From Microbacterium sp. (GTDB lineage Bacteria > Actinomycetota > Actinomycetes > Actinomycetales > Microbacteriaceae), in NCBI RefSeq assembly GCF_031179285.1, contig NZ_JAPSHY010000001.1, positions 175,248-239,247 on the forward strand: DNA of 64,000 nt. The letters are read 5' to 3'. The first letter of the stretch is position 1. Every line of letters begins with the position of its first letter. The position numbers and the translations under genes were made by a program. Under the pieces are notes generated by a model that did not search any database, was not told the DNA's origin, and saw only the letters and a list, made by a program, of their open reading frames with translations. Below, one piece after another: positions 1 to 8,676 of this stretch.

Positions 1-906
1 GCGCTCATCGCCGCCGTGGTCGACGGCGAGGTTCGCCAGCAGTACTTCGGCGTCAACTTCGCCCTCGTGAACCTCGGCATCGGCGTCGGCGGGATCATCG
101 GCGGCTTCTTCGTCGACGTGAGCGATCCCGCCACGTTCACGACGATCTTCCTCGTCGACGCGGCCAGCAGCCTGATCCCTCTCGCCCTGCTGCTCGGACC
201 GCTGCGCCGCGTGCGTTCGCAGGCCGACGCTGAGGAGGGGGTGTCCGACGCGGGTGGCTACCTGCAGATCCTCCGACGCCCGGCCGTCCTGTGGCTCACG
301 GTGCTCACCTTCATCGCCGTGTTCATCGGATACGGCCAGATGGAGGCCGGCTTCCCGGCATACGCACGCGAAGTCGCCGACGTCTCGACGCGGATCGTCG
401 GACTCGCGTTCGCCGTCAACACCGCGGTCATCGTGCTCCTGCAGTTCGCGGTCCTGCGACTGATCACCGGCAAGCGGCGCACGCGGGTGATGGTGGTCAT
501 GGCGGTCGTCTGGGCAGGCTCGTGGTTGCTGCTCGGAGCGACCGGACTCCTTCCCGACTCGTTGGCCGCGGCGATCGGGGTGCTTGCCTTCATGGGTGTG
601 TTCGCCTTCGGTGAGACCATGCTTCAACCCACCGTCCCGGCGATCTACAACGACCTGGCGTCCGATCGGACTCGCGGGCGCTACAACGCGATCAATTCCG
701 CCGCGTTCCAGGGCGGCGCGGTAACCGGTCCGCTCGTCGCGGGGCTGCTGCTCGGCGCGGACCTGGACGGCTGGTTCATCGCGGTGATGGTCGCCGGGGC
801 CGGGATCGTCGGCCTGCTCGCCGTCGTCCTCGAACGGGTGGTGCCGGCAGTGGCGAACGGCGCGCCGGGCCACGCGGCCCCTGCTCCCGCGCAGCCGGAG
901 ATCTGA
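1..906 (+). CDS. MFS transporter, 3' part (5' end outside window)
   Basis: The reading frame is open from the first base, so this is the C-terminal roughly 300 residues of a protein that begins upstream. Alternating hydrophobic stretches (about seven membrane helices) separated by Arg-rich loops, with the GG-x-IGG pattern in the first helix, fit a major facilitator superfamily exporter of the drug-efflux type. The tail is Ala/Pro-rich and cytoplasmic. Substrate cannot be inferred. It ends 14 bp before the convergent acetyltransferase gene. Confidence 0.8.
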   Translation, partial: ALIAAVVDGEVRQQYFGVNFALVNLGIGVGGIIGGFFVDVSDPATFTTIFLVDAASSLIPLALLLGPLRRVRSQADAEEGVSDAGGYLQILRRPAVLWLTVLTFIAVFIGYGQMEAGFPAYAREVADVSTRIVGLAFAVNTAVIVLLQFAVLRLITGKRRTRVMVVMAVVWAGSWLLLGATGLLPDSLAAAIGVLAFMGVFAFGETMLQPTVPAIYNDLASDRTRGRYNAINSAAFQGGAVTGPLVAGLLLGADLDGWFIAVMVAGAGIVGLLAVVLERVVPAVANGAPGHAAPAPAQPEI

Positions 907-920
907 GCCTCGGCGAGGTG

Positions 921-1508
921 TTATGAGGGCGGGGGGAGGCGCAGCAGCTGCATGTCGGTCGTTCCCGGCTCCAGGCCCTCGTCGATGAAACCGGAACGTT
1001 CAGCGACATGCCGCGCGACCGCGTTGGCCGGACGTGTTCGCACGACGAGGTCGACGCCCGGGGCGACCCGAGGAGCCAGCGTCAGCACACGCTCCATGAG
1101 CAACCGCGTCAGTCCGCGTCCCTGAGTCGGCACGGCGAAGCGGAAGTACACGTTCAGAGTCGCCTTCCCGGCTGTCATCCGGTGCTGGATCCCTCCCAGT
1201 CCGGCGATGACGCGATGACCGTCGCCGGCTTCCGTGCCCGCCACGCCATCCGGCCATACCTGTGCCGGCACGAGTACCGACCAATAGCCGAATCCGTGGC
1301 GTTGCCAGTGTTCGAATATGGGCTCGAGGAACCGTGCGGTGTGGGCACCGTCCGGGTGGACCTCCTGCGGATCGTGCTGGTACACCGCCGGGTCTCGATG
1401 CACGGTGAACACGCCAGGAACGTCGCCCGCCGCCGGCCGGCGAAGGAGAGCTCCTCCATCGATCTCGATCCGAGACCACGAGCGCCGATCAGAATCGGCT
1501 GTCGCCAC
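921..1508 (-). CDS. GNAT family N-acetyltransferase
   Basis: 195 residues with the GNAT layout: an N-terminal strand-helix, a central beta-strand segment (GLGGIQHR...LNVYFRF) and the acetyl-CoA loop with Q-G-R-G-L-T near residue 134. The RimJ/RimL-like arrangement suggests acetylation of a small molecule or a protein N-terminus; the acceptor is unknown. The GTG start at 1508 follows a G-rich Shine-Dalgarno and overlaps the end of the upstream methyltransferase gene by 20 bp, so the two are probably cotranscribed and translationally coupled. Confidence 0.75.
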   Translation of the reverse strand: MATADSDRRSWSRIEIDGGALLRRPAAGDVPGVFTVHRDPAVYQHDPQEVHPDGAHTARFLEPIFEHWQRHGFGYWSVLVPAQVWPDGVAGTEAGDGHRVIAGLGGIQHRMTAGKATLNVYFRFAVPTQGRGLTRLLMERVLTLAPRVAPGVDLVVRTRPANAVARHVAERSGFIDEGLEPGTTDMQLLRLPPPS

Positions 1509-2115
1509 GTTCCCCCCCTTCCGTCGCAGGCTTCGTCCACCGCAACAGATACCGATAGTAGAGACCGCGGCGGACCTCGACCCCGGGGAGCAGCCGCTCG
1601 GCCGTCTCGCGGATTTCTCTCAGGCCCAGCGACGGACGGGCGACAGGGACACCGACATCACGGGTCTCGCGATGCACAAGCGAGGCGAATCGCACCACAG
1701 GCAGAGTCAGCGCGGAGACGGCCCAGTCGACAGGAGAGCGATTCGCCGCGAGACCGACGATGAACAGATCGCCTCCGGGCCGGAGGAGATCGCGCGCCTT
1801 GGCGAGAGCCGCTTCGAGATCCATGTGGTGGATGGTGGCGACGAAGGTGATGAGGTCGAACGGTCGAAGAGCGGGATCGAACGAAAGAAAATCCATCGCT
1901 TCCAGCGTGACATTCGTCGCATTCGCCAGTCGAGATCGAGCGCGGGCCAGTGTGGCCGGGTGAGGCTCGATCCCTGTCGCCGTGCCCACCAGCGGTGACA
2001 ACCGCTGCAGCAGAAGGCCATCGCCGGCGCCGACATCGAGCACCTGCCTCCGCCCGTGAGCCAGATCGAGGATTCGCGGGTGATACGCCGTGTTGTGATT
2101 CCAATAGCCGTCCAC
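1489..2115 (-). CDS. Class I SAM-dependent methyltransferase
   Basis: 208 residues. Motif I VLDVGAGDGLLLQ lies near residues 25-37, the acidic ribose-binding position follows in TGIEPH, and an ITFVATIHHMD segment matches motif IV of small UbiE/Methyltransf_11-type enzymes. The acceptor substrate is not predictable. The GTG start at 2115 lies six bases after a GACAAT hexamer read on the minus strand, a leaderless arrangement, and no Shine-Dalgarno is visible. The downstream GNAT gene overlaps it. Confidence 0.75.
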   Translation of the reverse strand: MDGYWNHNTAYHPRILDLAHGRRQVLDVGAGDGLLLQRLSPLVGTATGIEPHPATLARARSRLANATNVTLEAMDFLSFDPALRPFDLITFVATIHHMDLEAALAKARDLLRPGGDLFIVGLAANRSPVDWAVSALTLPVVRFASLVHRETRDVGVPVARPSLGLREIRETAERLLPGVEVRRGLYYRYLLRWTKPATEGGERGDSRF

Positions 2116-2198
2116 GCACCCATTGTCCCTGGTGCGATCAGCGGCGGTGGCGCATCAAGGGCTGTCGGTGGTGTCGCCCGAAGAGTACGGTCGAGGGC

Positions 2199-2360
2199 AT
2201 GTGGACCTTCATCATCATCCTTCTCGTCGCGTGGGCCGTGCTGTCCGTCGTGGGATTCGTCTTCGAGGGACTGTTCTGGCTCGCGGTGATCGGAATCATC
2301 CTTTTCCTGGGCACGCTGGTCATCGGCATGATCCGGCAGCGGGGCAACAAGGGACCGTGA
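2199..2360 (+). CDS. Small membrane protein, 53 aa
   Basis: The ATG at 2199 opens a 53-residue ORF (begins MWTFIIILLVAW) with two hydrophobic helices of about 17-20 residues and a basic tail RQRGNKGP, a small two-TM membrane protein. A TACGGT hexamer at 2186-2191 ends seven bases before the ATG, which argues for a leaderless transcript and for this start rather than the longer frame that opens at 1950 inside the methyltransferase gene. Function unknown. Confidence 0.6.
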   Translation: MWTFIIILLVAWAVLSVVGFVFEGLFWLAVIGIILFLGTLVIGMIRQRGNKGP

Positions 2361-2387
2361 CCTGGTCGCCTGCACTGGATGCCGGCA

Positions 2388-2759
2388 TCACATGCGCAGC
2401 GGCGAGCTCCACTGGATCAGCACGCAGATCACCATGCCGATGAGAGCGATCGCCGCCATCCCGAGAAAGCAGTAAGCCATCGAGCGAAGGCGGCGAGGTC
2501 CGGGAGAAGCCGAGAGACGGATGGCGACCATCGCGGCGTACAGTGCCACGACGAGCACGATCGTCACACTCGCGACGACCGCGGCCGAGCGCCCCGTCGC
2601 GATGATCCCGATGAGCGGGATCAGGCAGATCACGGCGAACGTCCCGCCGACGAGCAGCCAGATCGTGCCGGGCGACGTGCGCAGAGCAGGCTGATTGCGC
2701 ACACGGGTCGGGTCCGCGGAAGACTGACCGCGTGAATGCTGCATCCGCTCTCGCACCAT
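2388..2759 (-). CDS. Hypothetical membrane protein, 123 aa
   Basis: The start at 2759 (MVRERMQHSRGQ) is chosen because a GGAGGAG Shine-Dalgarno sits seven bases before it; the longer frame runs back into the topoisomerase gene on the other strand and is unlikely to be translated. The protein has a basic, polar N-terminus of about 30 residues followed by three predicted membrane helices. No family is recognised. It is transcribed divergently from the topoisomerase gene. Confidence 0.55.
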   Translation of the reverse strand: MVRERMQHSRGQSSADPTRVRNQPALRTSPGTIWLLVGGTFAVICLIPLIGIIATGRSAAVVASVTIVLVVALYAAMVAIRLSASPGPRRLRSMAYCFLGMAAIALIGMVICVLIQWSSPLRM

Positions 2760-2961
2760 CCTGGATCTCCTCCGAACTGTGTCGAGCATCCCGGAGTCGG
2801 CGCTTTCGAAGAATGCCCTGGACATCAGGTGCATTCGGGTATAGCAACGCCGTATCACCGGCCCGGGGCGGGGCGCCAGCCCCTTCCGCGGTGCGTCCAG
2901 CACGGCGATGGTGGGTTCGGTGATCCGCCCGTCGTGACGCGGGCTGAAGGGAGGGTGCGAC

Positions 2962-3927
2962 ATGGCAGCACTGATTCGCGTGGTCCCCGGCGAACCGTCG
3001 GGCTTTCGGCGGGTCAGGTCGGGAACCGGATTCCGATACCTCGACGCTGCAGGCCGCACCGTGAGCGAGGGAGACCGTCAGCGCATCCGCGATCTCGCGA
3101 TCCCGCCGGCGTGGGAGCAGGTGTGGATCGCCGCGGAACCGCTCGCGCACATCCAGGCCGTCGGTACCGATGAAGCGGGGCGACGCCAGTATCTCTACCA
3201 TCCGCTCTGGCGTGCGCGCCGCGATAAGCGCAAGTTCACCAGGGCTCTTGCGCTCGCCAAGGCTCTCCCGAGCGCGCGGGCGAGAGTGACGCGCGCGCTT
3301 CGAGACGGGTCGGATCCGCGCGAGCAGGTGCTGGCCACGGCATTCCGTCTGCTCGACGACGCGGCTCTGCGTATCGGGTCCGAACGCTACCTGGTCAGGC
3401 ACGGCAGCCGCGGACTCACGACCCTGCGGCGGCATGACGTGAAAGTGGACGGTTCGAACGTCGCGCTGTCATTCCCGGGGAAGAGTGGACAGCGAGCAGC
3501 CATCGAGATCACGGACCCCGACCTGGCCGTCGTGCTGGCCGAGTTGGCTTCAGGACCGGGGCGCACTTTCCTGCTGGCATACCGGCGGGGTCGCCGGCGC
3601 GTGCGCATCACGCCCGCCGAGGTCAACGCGTACCTGCGCGACGTCACCGGCGGCGCGTTCACCGCCAAGGATTTCCGCACCCTGCACGGCACGATCCTCG
3701 CCGCGGACGCCCTCGCCCGAATCGGGCCGTTCGACACTCCCCGCGAACGGCGCCAGGCTGAGCGGCTGGCGGTCCAGGCGACAGCCTCGGCGCTCGGCAA
3801 CACCATCGCGGTGGCCCGAAGCAGCTATATCGACCCGCGAGTCTTCCGCCAATATGCTCGCGGACGCACGCTCGATCTCACGGTGGCACCGGAGAGCGCG
3901 ATCCGCCGCCTCCTCGGTGCCGGCTGA
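2962..3927 (+). CDS. DNA topoisomerase IB (poxvirus/bacterial type)
   Basis: 321 residues, the usual length for bacterial type IB enzymes, which relax supercoils by nicking one strand through a 3'-phosphotyrosine. The N-terminal domain has IRDLAIPPAWEQVWI and the QAVGTDEAGRRQYLYH block. The catalytic domain shows RIGSERY near residue 138, KDFRTLHGT near 235, and the nucleophile Tyr289 in SYIDPRVF. The ATG has a GGAGGG Shine-Dalgarno. A perfect 11-bp hairpin follows the stop. These enzymes are patchily distributed in bacteria and probably accessory to the essential type IA and II enzymes. Confidence 0.9.
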   Translation: MAALIRVVPGEPSGFRRVRSGTGFRYLDAAGRTVSEGDRQRIRDLAIPPAWEQVWIAAEPLAHIQAVGTDEAGRRQYLYHPLWRARRDKRKFTRALALAKALPSARARVTRALRDGSDPREQVLATAFRLLDDAALRIGSERYLVRHGSRGLTTLRRHDVKVDGSNVALSFPGKSGQRAAIEITDPDLAVVLAELASGPGRTFLLAYRRGRRRVRITPAEVNAYLRDVTGGAFTAKDFRTLHGTILAADALARIGPFDTPRERRQAERLAVQATASALGNTIAVARSSYIDPRVFRQYARGRTLDLTVAPESAIRRLLGAG

Positions 3928-3930
3928 ATG

Positions 3931-3955
3931 GACCCGCGCGGTCGCCGCGCGGGTC
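3931..3955 (+). terminator. Intrinsic-type terminator after topoisomerase gene
   Basis: Perfect 11-bp GC stem (gacccgcgcgg / ccgcgcgggtc) with a 3-nt loop starting 3 bp after the stop codon. There is no clear T tract, which is common in high-GC actinobacteria. Confidence 0.65.
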
Positions 3956-4010
3956 GCGAAGCCGGGCCGGGCGGCACGGCCTTGCCGCGGGCGCATGACA
4001 CGATGGAGAC

Positions 4011-6503
4011 ATGAACTCCGCCAACCTCTCCAGGGAGGAGACCGCGGCGCGATCCGCGGCGGTCACCCTTTCCCGCGTCCGCGTCGATCTCGACCTCACC
4101 GGAGCGCCGGAGCGTGCCCGAACCGGCTTCGCGACCACGACGACCCTCGAGTTCGAGTCCACGACGTCCGAGACGTGGCTCGACTTCATCGGTGAGTCCG
4201 TCCACCGTGTCACGGTGAACGGCGCGGAGCATGACGTGAGCTACGACGGGGCGCGCATCGCGCTCACGGGTCTGACACAGCACAACGTCGTGCGCGTCGA
4301 GGCGACCGGCCTGTACAGCCGCTCCGGCGAGGGCCTGCATCGATTCCACGACCCCGCAGACGAGCAGACCTATCTCTACACCCAGTACGAGCCCGCCGAC
4401 GCCCGGCGCGTGATGGCGTGCTTCGAGCAGCCCGACATGAAGGCGTCATACACGTTCGTCGTCGCCGCGCCCGCGGGGTGGGAGGTGCTCTCCAATCAGG
4501 CGCCCGCACACGTCGACGCAGGCCTCGGCGTGCAGACCGTGGAGTTCGCGCCCACGCTGCCCATCTCCAGCTACATCACGGCCGTGGCCGCCGGTCCCTA
4601 CGCGCGCATCGACGGCGAATGGCGCCGCGGCGATCAGACGATCGAGCTCGGTGTCTTCGCGCGTCGCTCGCTTGCGCAGTATCTGGAATCCGACGAGATC
4701 CTCGAGGTCACGCGGCAAGGGCTCGACTTCTTCACCGACGCGTTCGCCTACCCGTATCCCTGGGGCAAATACGATCAGCTCTTCGTGCCGGAGTACAACC
4801 TCGGCGCGATGGAGAACCCGGGCCTGGTGACCTTCACCGAGGGGTACCTCTCACGCGGCGCGGCGACCGAGGCCCAGCGTGCCGCCCGCACGAACACGAT
4901 CCTGCATGAGATGGCGCATATGTGGTTCGGTGACCTCGTCACGATGCGATGGTGGGACGACCTGTGGCTGAAGGAGTCCTTCGCCGACTACATGGGCTCG
5001 CACGCCTCGGCGGCGGCCACCCGGTTCGCCGATGCGTGGGTGAAGTTCGCCGCGAGCCGCAAATCCTGGGCGTACCAGCAGGATCAGCTCCCGACGACGC
5101 ATCCCATCGTCGCCGACATCACCGATCTCGAGGCGGCGAAGCTGAACTTCGACGGCATCACCTACGCCAAGGGCGCCGCCGTGCTCAAACAACTGGTGGC
5201 CTTCGTCGGCGAGGAAGCGTTCTTCGAGGGCGCGCGTCGGTACTTCGCCGCGCACGCGTTCGGCAACACCACCCTCAGTGACCTCCTCGCGCAGTTGACG
5301 GCGGTCTCGGGGCGCGATATGAGCGACTGGTCGCGTGCGTGGCTCGAGACGACCGGGATGTCGACGCTCGCTCTCGAGATCGCCCGCGGCGACAGCGGCG
5401 ACGGCTCCCTCGTGCAGACCGATCCGCGGCCGCACCGCCTGCGAATCGGGATCTATCGCCGGGTGGACGGCCGCGTCGTCAGGCACGAGCAGATCCCGCT
5501 CGACATCAGCGACGAGCGCACTCCGGTCCGAATCCCGGACGCCGATCTCATCCTGCTCAATGACGACGATCTCACCTATGCCAAGGCGAGACTCGACGAG
5601 CGCTCGCTCGCCACCGTCGAGGAGTCGCTCTCCGACATCGACGATCCGCTTGCGAGGGCACTGGTGTGGTCTTCGTTGTGGAACGCGACGCGCGACGGCG
5701 AGATGGACCCCGTGCGGTATCTCGCCATCGTGCGCCGGCACGCGCGCCGCGAGCCCAACATCGGGCTGCTGACGGGGGTTCTCGCCAACGCCGGATTCGC
5801 GACGCGGCATTTCCTCGCCGGCGAGCGCCGCTCCGTGGAGCACCGTTCATGGACTGAAGCCGCGGGGGAGGCTCTGCGATCCGCCGACGCCGGCAGCGAC
5901 GCGCAGCTCTCCTGGGCGCGCACCCTCGCGACGGCATCCGCCTATGACGATGTGCTGAGCGCTGAGGTGACGGCACTCCTTGCTGGTGTGATTCCCGAGG
6001 GACTCGTGATCGACCCTGACCTGAGGTGGCAGCTGCTGACCGCGCTCGTGACCACGGGGCATGCGAGCGCCGATGACGTCGCGGCCGAGCTGGAGCGCGA
6101 CGACACCGGCACCGGGCGTACGGCGGCACGACGAGCGCTCGCGTCCCGGCCCGACGCGGCGGTTCGCGAGGCAGCGTGGCGAACGGCATGGACCGACACG
6201 TCCTTGAGCAACGGCCATCTCGACGCGGAAATCGCGGGATTTCGCGCGGGCGGACGCCGGGACCTCATCGCGCGATTCGACGAGGAGTACTTCTCCCGCA
6301 TCGATGAGGCGTGGAGAACGCGCAGCATCGAGTTGGCGAGCCGCCTCGTCACCGGGCTGTTCCCGGCGACGGAGTCGCTGACGCTCGTCGACCGGTGGCT
6401 CGCGGACAACGAGACGTCACCGGCGGCACTGCGACGACTGATCATCGAGCAGCGGGACCACCTGGCCCGCGACCTCCGAGTCCAGGCGATGCATTCGGAG
6501 TGA
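4011..6503 (+). CDS. pepN: Aminopeptidase N (M1 family zinc peptidase)
   Basis: 830 residues, typical of actinobacterial PepN, a cytoplasmic enzyme removing N-terminal residues from peptides. The exopeptidase motif GAMEN is at residues 265-269. The zinc site HEMAH is at 299-303, with the third ligand Glu322 in LKESF, giving HEXXH-x18-E. The ERAP1-like helical C-terminal domain follows to the end. A CACGAT hexamer ends six bases before the ATG, so the mRNA may be leaderless. The stop abuts the convergent hydrolase gene with no gap. Confidence 0.95.
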   Translation: MNSANLSREETAARSAAVTLSRVRVDLDLTGAPERARTGFATTTTLEFESTTSETWLDFIGESVHRVTVNGAEHDVSYDGARIALTGLTQHNVVRVEATGLYSRSGEGLHRFHDPADEQTYLYTQYEPADARRVMACFEQPDMKASYTFVVAAPAGWEVLSNQAPAHVDAGLGVQTVEFAPTLPISSYITAVAAGPYARIDGEWRRGDQTIELGVFARRSLAQYLESDEILEVTRQGLDFFTDAFAYPYPWGKYDQLFVPEYNLGAMENPGLVTFTEGYLSRGAATEAQRAARTNTILHEMAHMWFGDLVTMRWWDDLWLKESFADYMGSHASAAATRFADAWVKFAASRKSWAYQQDQLPTTHPIVADITDLEAAKLNFDGITYAKGAAVLKQLVAFVGEEAFFEGARRYFAAHAFGNTTLSDLLAQLTAVSGRDMSDWSRAWLETTGMSTLALEIARGDSGDGSLVQTDPRPHRLRIGIYRRVDGRVVRHEQIPLDISDERTPVRIPDADLILLNDDDLTYAKARLDERSLATVEESLSDIDDPLARALVWSSLWNATRDGEMDPVRYLAIVRRHARREPNIGLLTGVLANAGFATRHFLAGERRSVEHRSWTEAAGEALRSADAGSDAQLSWARTLATASAYDDVLSAEVTALLAGVIPEGLVIDPDLRWQLLTALVTTGHASADDVAAELERDDTGTGRTAARRALASRPDAAVREAAWRTAWTDTSLSNGHLDAEIAGFRAGGRRDLIARFDEEYFSRIDEAWRTRSIELASRLVTGLFPATESLTLVDRWLADNETSPAALRRLIIEQRDHLARDLRVQAMHSE

Positions 6504-7142
6504 TCAGACGTCCACGCTCTGGCCCGGCTCGAGGTCGTGGAACTCGCCGCCTCCCTGCTCCGTCGCCCACCGCAGCCGGTCGCGATGCATGTTCCTGCCG
6601 ATGACGGAGAGGGTCATGTCGTGCGTGCCGAAGGCTCGGCGCGGCTTCACGGCGAGCACGAAATCCATCGCGTCACCGATCCGCAGCCAGGGTGCGCCCA
6701 GGGGAGCGGCGAGGGTGTCCACCTCCACCCCCTCGGGCACGGCGTACGAGTCGCCGGGGTAGTAGAACCGGTCGTTCACCAGCACGCCGACGTTCTCGAT
6801 GACCGGCAGCGATGAGTGGATGATCTCGTGCGTTCCTCCGAAGAAGCGCAGCGCGAACCCGCCCGCCTCGGCGGTGTCACCCGGGGCTACGACCGTGATC
6901 CCATAACCGTCGGCGGCCCGGGCCATCCCGGAAGGCGCGAAGATCAGGGCATCGGGAACGACCCGAAGGATCCGGTCGAGGTGATCACGAGTCCAGTGGT
7001 CGGGATGCTCATGGGTGATGACGATGCCGACGACACCGGCCAGGTCGTCGATGGGCGTGGTGAACGACCCCGGATCGATCAACACGGTCTCGGAGTTCTG
7101 GTCGATTCGGAGGCCGGCATGTTCGTACTTGGTCACGCGCAT
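6504..7142 (-). CDS. MBL-fold metallohydrolase (UlaG-like)
   Basis: 212 residues from the chosen start (MRVTKYEHAG). The metallo-beta-lactamase zinc motif HEHPDHW is at 44-50 and the fold's later strands, with the PGDSYAVP and FGTHDM segments, are present. It resembles the YtkL/UlaG-type hydrolases of unknown substrate. An in-frame ATG at 7163 has a GAGGT Shine-Dalgarno about 7 nt upstream and would add seven residues; it is a credible alternative start. The gene is convergent and adjacent to pepN. Confidence 0.8.
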   Translation of the reverse strand: MRVTKYEHAGLRIDQNSETVLIDPGSFTTPIDDLAGVVGIVITHEHPDHWTRDHLDRILRVVPDALIFAPSGMARAADGYGITVVAPGDTAEAGGFALRFFGGTHEIIHSSLPVIENVGVLVNDRFYYPGDSYAVPEGVEVDTLAAPLGAPWLRIGDAMDFVLAVKPRRAFGTHDMTLSVIGRNMHRDRLRWATEQGGGEFHDLEPGQSVDV

Positions 7143-7227
7143 GAGACGAGTCAACCGTCTCATGCGGCACCTCGGCAAACCCCTTGCGGAGCGCCACGCC
7201 CGAGTGCACGAGCGCTGCCGCCACGAT

Positions 7228-7257
7228 TTGGCGCACCGAGAATCGTCATGGCATACT
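7228..7257 (+). promoter_or_regulatory. Promoter of tRNA-Glu
   Basis: TTGGCG at 7228-7233, an 18-bp spacer, then CATACT at 7252-7257, about 37 bp before the mature tRNA 5' end. Both hexamers fit the housekeeping sigma factor. Inferred from sequence only. Confidence 0.5.
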
Positions 7258-7294
7258 TGAACGGTTGTCGCGCGGCGGAAACGCTTCGCAGGAC

Positions 7295-7367
7295 GGCCCC
7301 ATCGTATAGCGGCCTAGTACGCCGCCCTCTCACGGCGGTAACGCGGGTTCGAATCCCGCTGGGGTCA
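7295..7367 (+). tRNA. tRNA-Glu (anticodon CTC)
   Basis: 73-nt cloverleaf. The acceptor stem pairs ggcccca with tggggtc and is followed by discriminator A; the anticodon stem is ccgcc/ggcgg with loop ctctcac, giving anticodon CTC. The T arm gcggg-ttcgaat-cccgc is intact. CCA is not encoded. It stands alone between its own promoter and a strong hairpin. Confidence 0.95.
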
Positions 7368-7377
7368 CACAACACAC

Positions 7378-7405
7378 GAAAGCCCTCGGTTCGCCGAGGG
7401 CTTTC
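7378..7405. terminator. Bidirectional terminator between tRNA-Glu and MFS gene
   Basis: Perfect 12-bp stem (gaaagccctcgg / ccgagggctttc) closed by a TTCG tetraloop. The outer bases give a short T run on the + strand, and the A-rich 5' side gives one on the minus strand, so it can serve both the tRNA and the minus-strand MFS gene that ends at 7435. Confidence 0.85.
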
Positions 7406-7434
7406 GTCGTTCCTGCGGACGAGATCGCGGCTCA

Positions 7435-8676
7435 TCACGCCTGCTGTCGCAGCGACAGCGTTCGGAAGGTGCGGTTCCGCAGCGGCAGGATCATGATCGC
7501 CGCCATCGCCGCACCGTACAGAGCGAACGGCACCCAGAGGGCGATAGCCGACGCGAGTGCACCGAAGGCCGCCATCGCGAGCGGCATGAGGCAGTCGTCG
7601 CCGAGACGGGTGATCGAACTCATCCGCCCGAGGTACGCCGTGTCGACGGTCGCCGCGAAGGTGGAGCTGAGGAGCACCGACGCGAAACCCGCCGTCGCGC
7701 CGATGACGAAAGCGGCGGCCGCGACGCCCCAGAACGGGCTGAAGCCGAGGGCGGCGATGCCGGCCCCCTGCACGACGAGCGCCCAGAATCCTGCATACGC
7801 CTCACGGTGAGGGCGCCATCTGGCAACCGAGACCGCCCCGAGAGCGGCGCCGAGTCCCAGCAGCGCCTCGAACAGGCCCACCGCGGGAGCTCCCCAATCT
7901 TCGTCGCTGGCGCGCAGCGCGAGGCCGATTCCCACGGCGGGACCGACCGCGAGATTCAATCCGGAGAGCGCGATGACGAGGGTTCGCGTGGTCGGTGCGT
8001 GACGAAGGTGGGCGAACCCCCGCGAGATGCCGCGCAGCGTCGGCTCCCGATCGGCTCGGGCGAGAGCGAAACGCGGACGCAGCCAGATCGCGATGAAGGC
8101 GACCACGAGGGCGAAGGTGAGAGCATTCACCGATGCGCTTCCGGTGAGGCCGAGATGAGCGACGAGCACTCCTCCGGCCGCCGCACCTCCCATCGTGCCG
8201 AGCCGCGTCGCCGTCTGTGACACGGCGCTGTACGAGGGCAGATCCGACGGCCGCACCATCTGCCGGCCGATCGTGCTGGCGGACGGTTCGTAGAACGCAT
8301 CGCACACCCCGAAGGCGATCGCGGCGAACAACAGCACGGCCACCGAGGGTGGTGTGGCGAGGACCCAGAGTGCCACGGCGATGAGCACGACGACGCGCAG
8401 TGCGTTGAACAGGATCATGACTCGCCTGGCATTCGCCCGATCGGCGATCACGCCACCGAAGAGCAGGATCATCGCACGCGGCACTGTGCCGGCGGCGATG
8501 ATGAGACCGGCGACCGCGGGGGAGGCGATCTGCACGGCGGTCCAGGCGAGGGCGATCATCCAGATGGCGTCTCCGGCGTCCGAGAGTGCTTTCACGGCGA
8601 TCCAGGCGTGAACCGCCGTGTCGCGGCGGAACACCGGGGGCGCGTGAAGCTGACGGGGCTCGATGACCGACATCAC
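7435..8676 (-). CDS. MFS transporter
   Basis: 413 residues with about twelve hydrophobic helices and the MFS loop GGVIADRANARRVM near residue 74, which resembles the conserved motif A. A macrolide- or enterobactin-exporter-like carrier is plausible. The start overlaps the stop of the upstream ArsR-type regulator by four bases (ATGA), so the pair is translationally coupled and the exporter is probably controlled by that regulator. Two ATG codons are adjacent at 8676 and 8673. Substrate unknown. Confidence 0.85.
   Translation of the reverse strand: MMSVIEPRQLHAPPVFRRDTAVHAWIAVKALSDAGDAIWMIALAWTAVQIASPAVAGLIIAAGTVPRAMILLFGGVIADRANARRVMILFNALRVVVLIAVALWVLATPPSVAVLLFAAIAFGVCDAFYEPSASTIGRQMVRPSDLPSYSAVSQTATRLGTMGGAAAGGVLVAHLGLTGSASVNALTFALVVAFIAIWLRPRFALARADREPTLRGISRGFAHLRHAPTTRTLVIALSGLNLAVGPAVGIGLALRASDEDWGAPAVGLFEALLGLGAALGAVSVARWRPHREAYAGFWALVVQGAGIAALGFSPFWGVAAAAFVIGATAGFASVLLSSTFAATVDTAYLGRMSSITRLGDDCLMPLAMAAFGALASAIALWVPFALYGAAMAAIMILPLRNRTFRTLSLRQQA

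Noticed and set aside
2378..2389. gatgccggcatc as a terminator between the 53-aa and 123-aa genes
   Set aside because: It is a loop-free palindrome, so it cannot form a normal hairpin, and such 12-bp palindromes occur by chance at this GC content.
2320..3435. 371-residue minus-strand frame across the topoisomerase gene
   Set aside because: Shadow of the topoisomerase, with no motif. The real minus-strand gene here ends at 2388 and uses the start at 2759.
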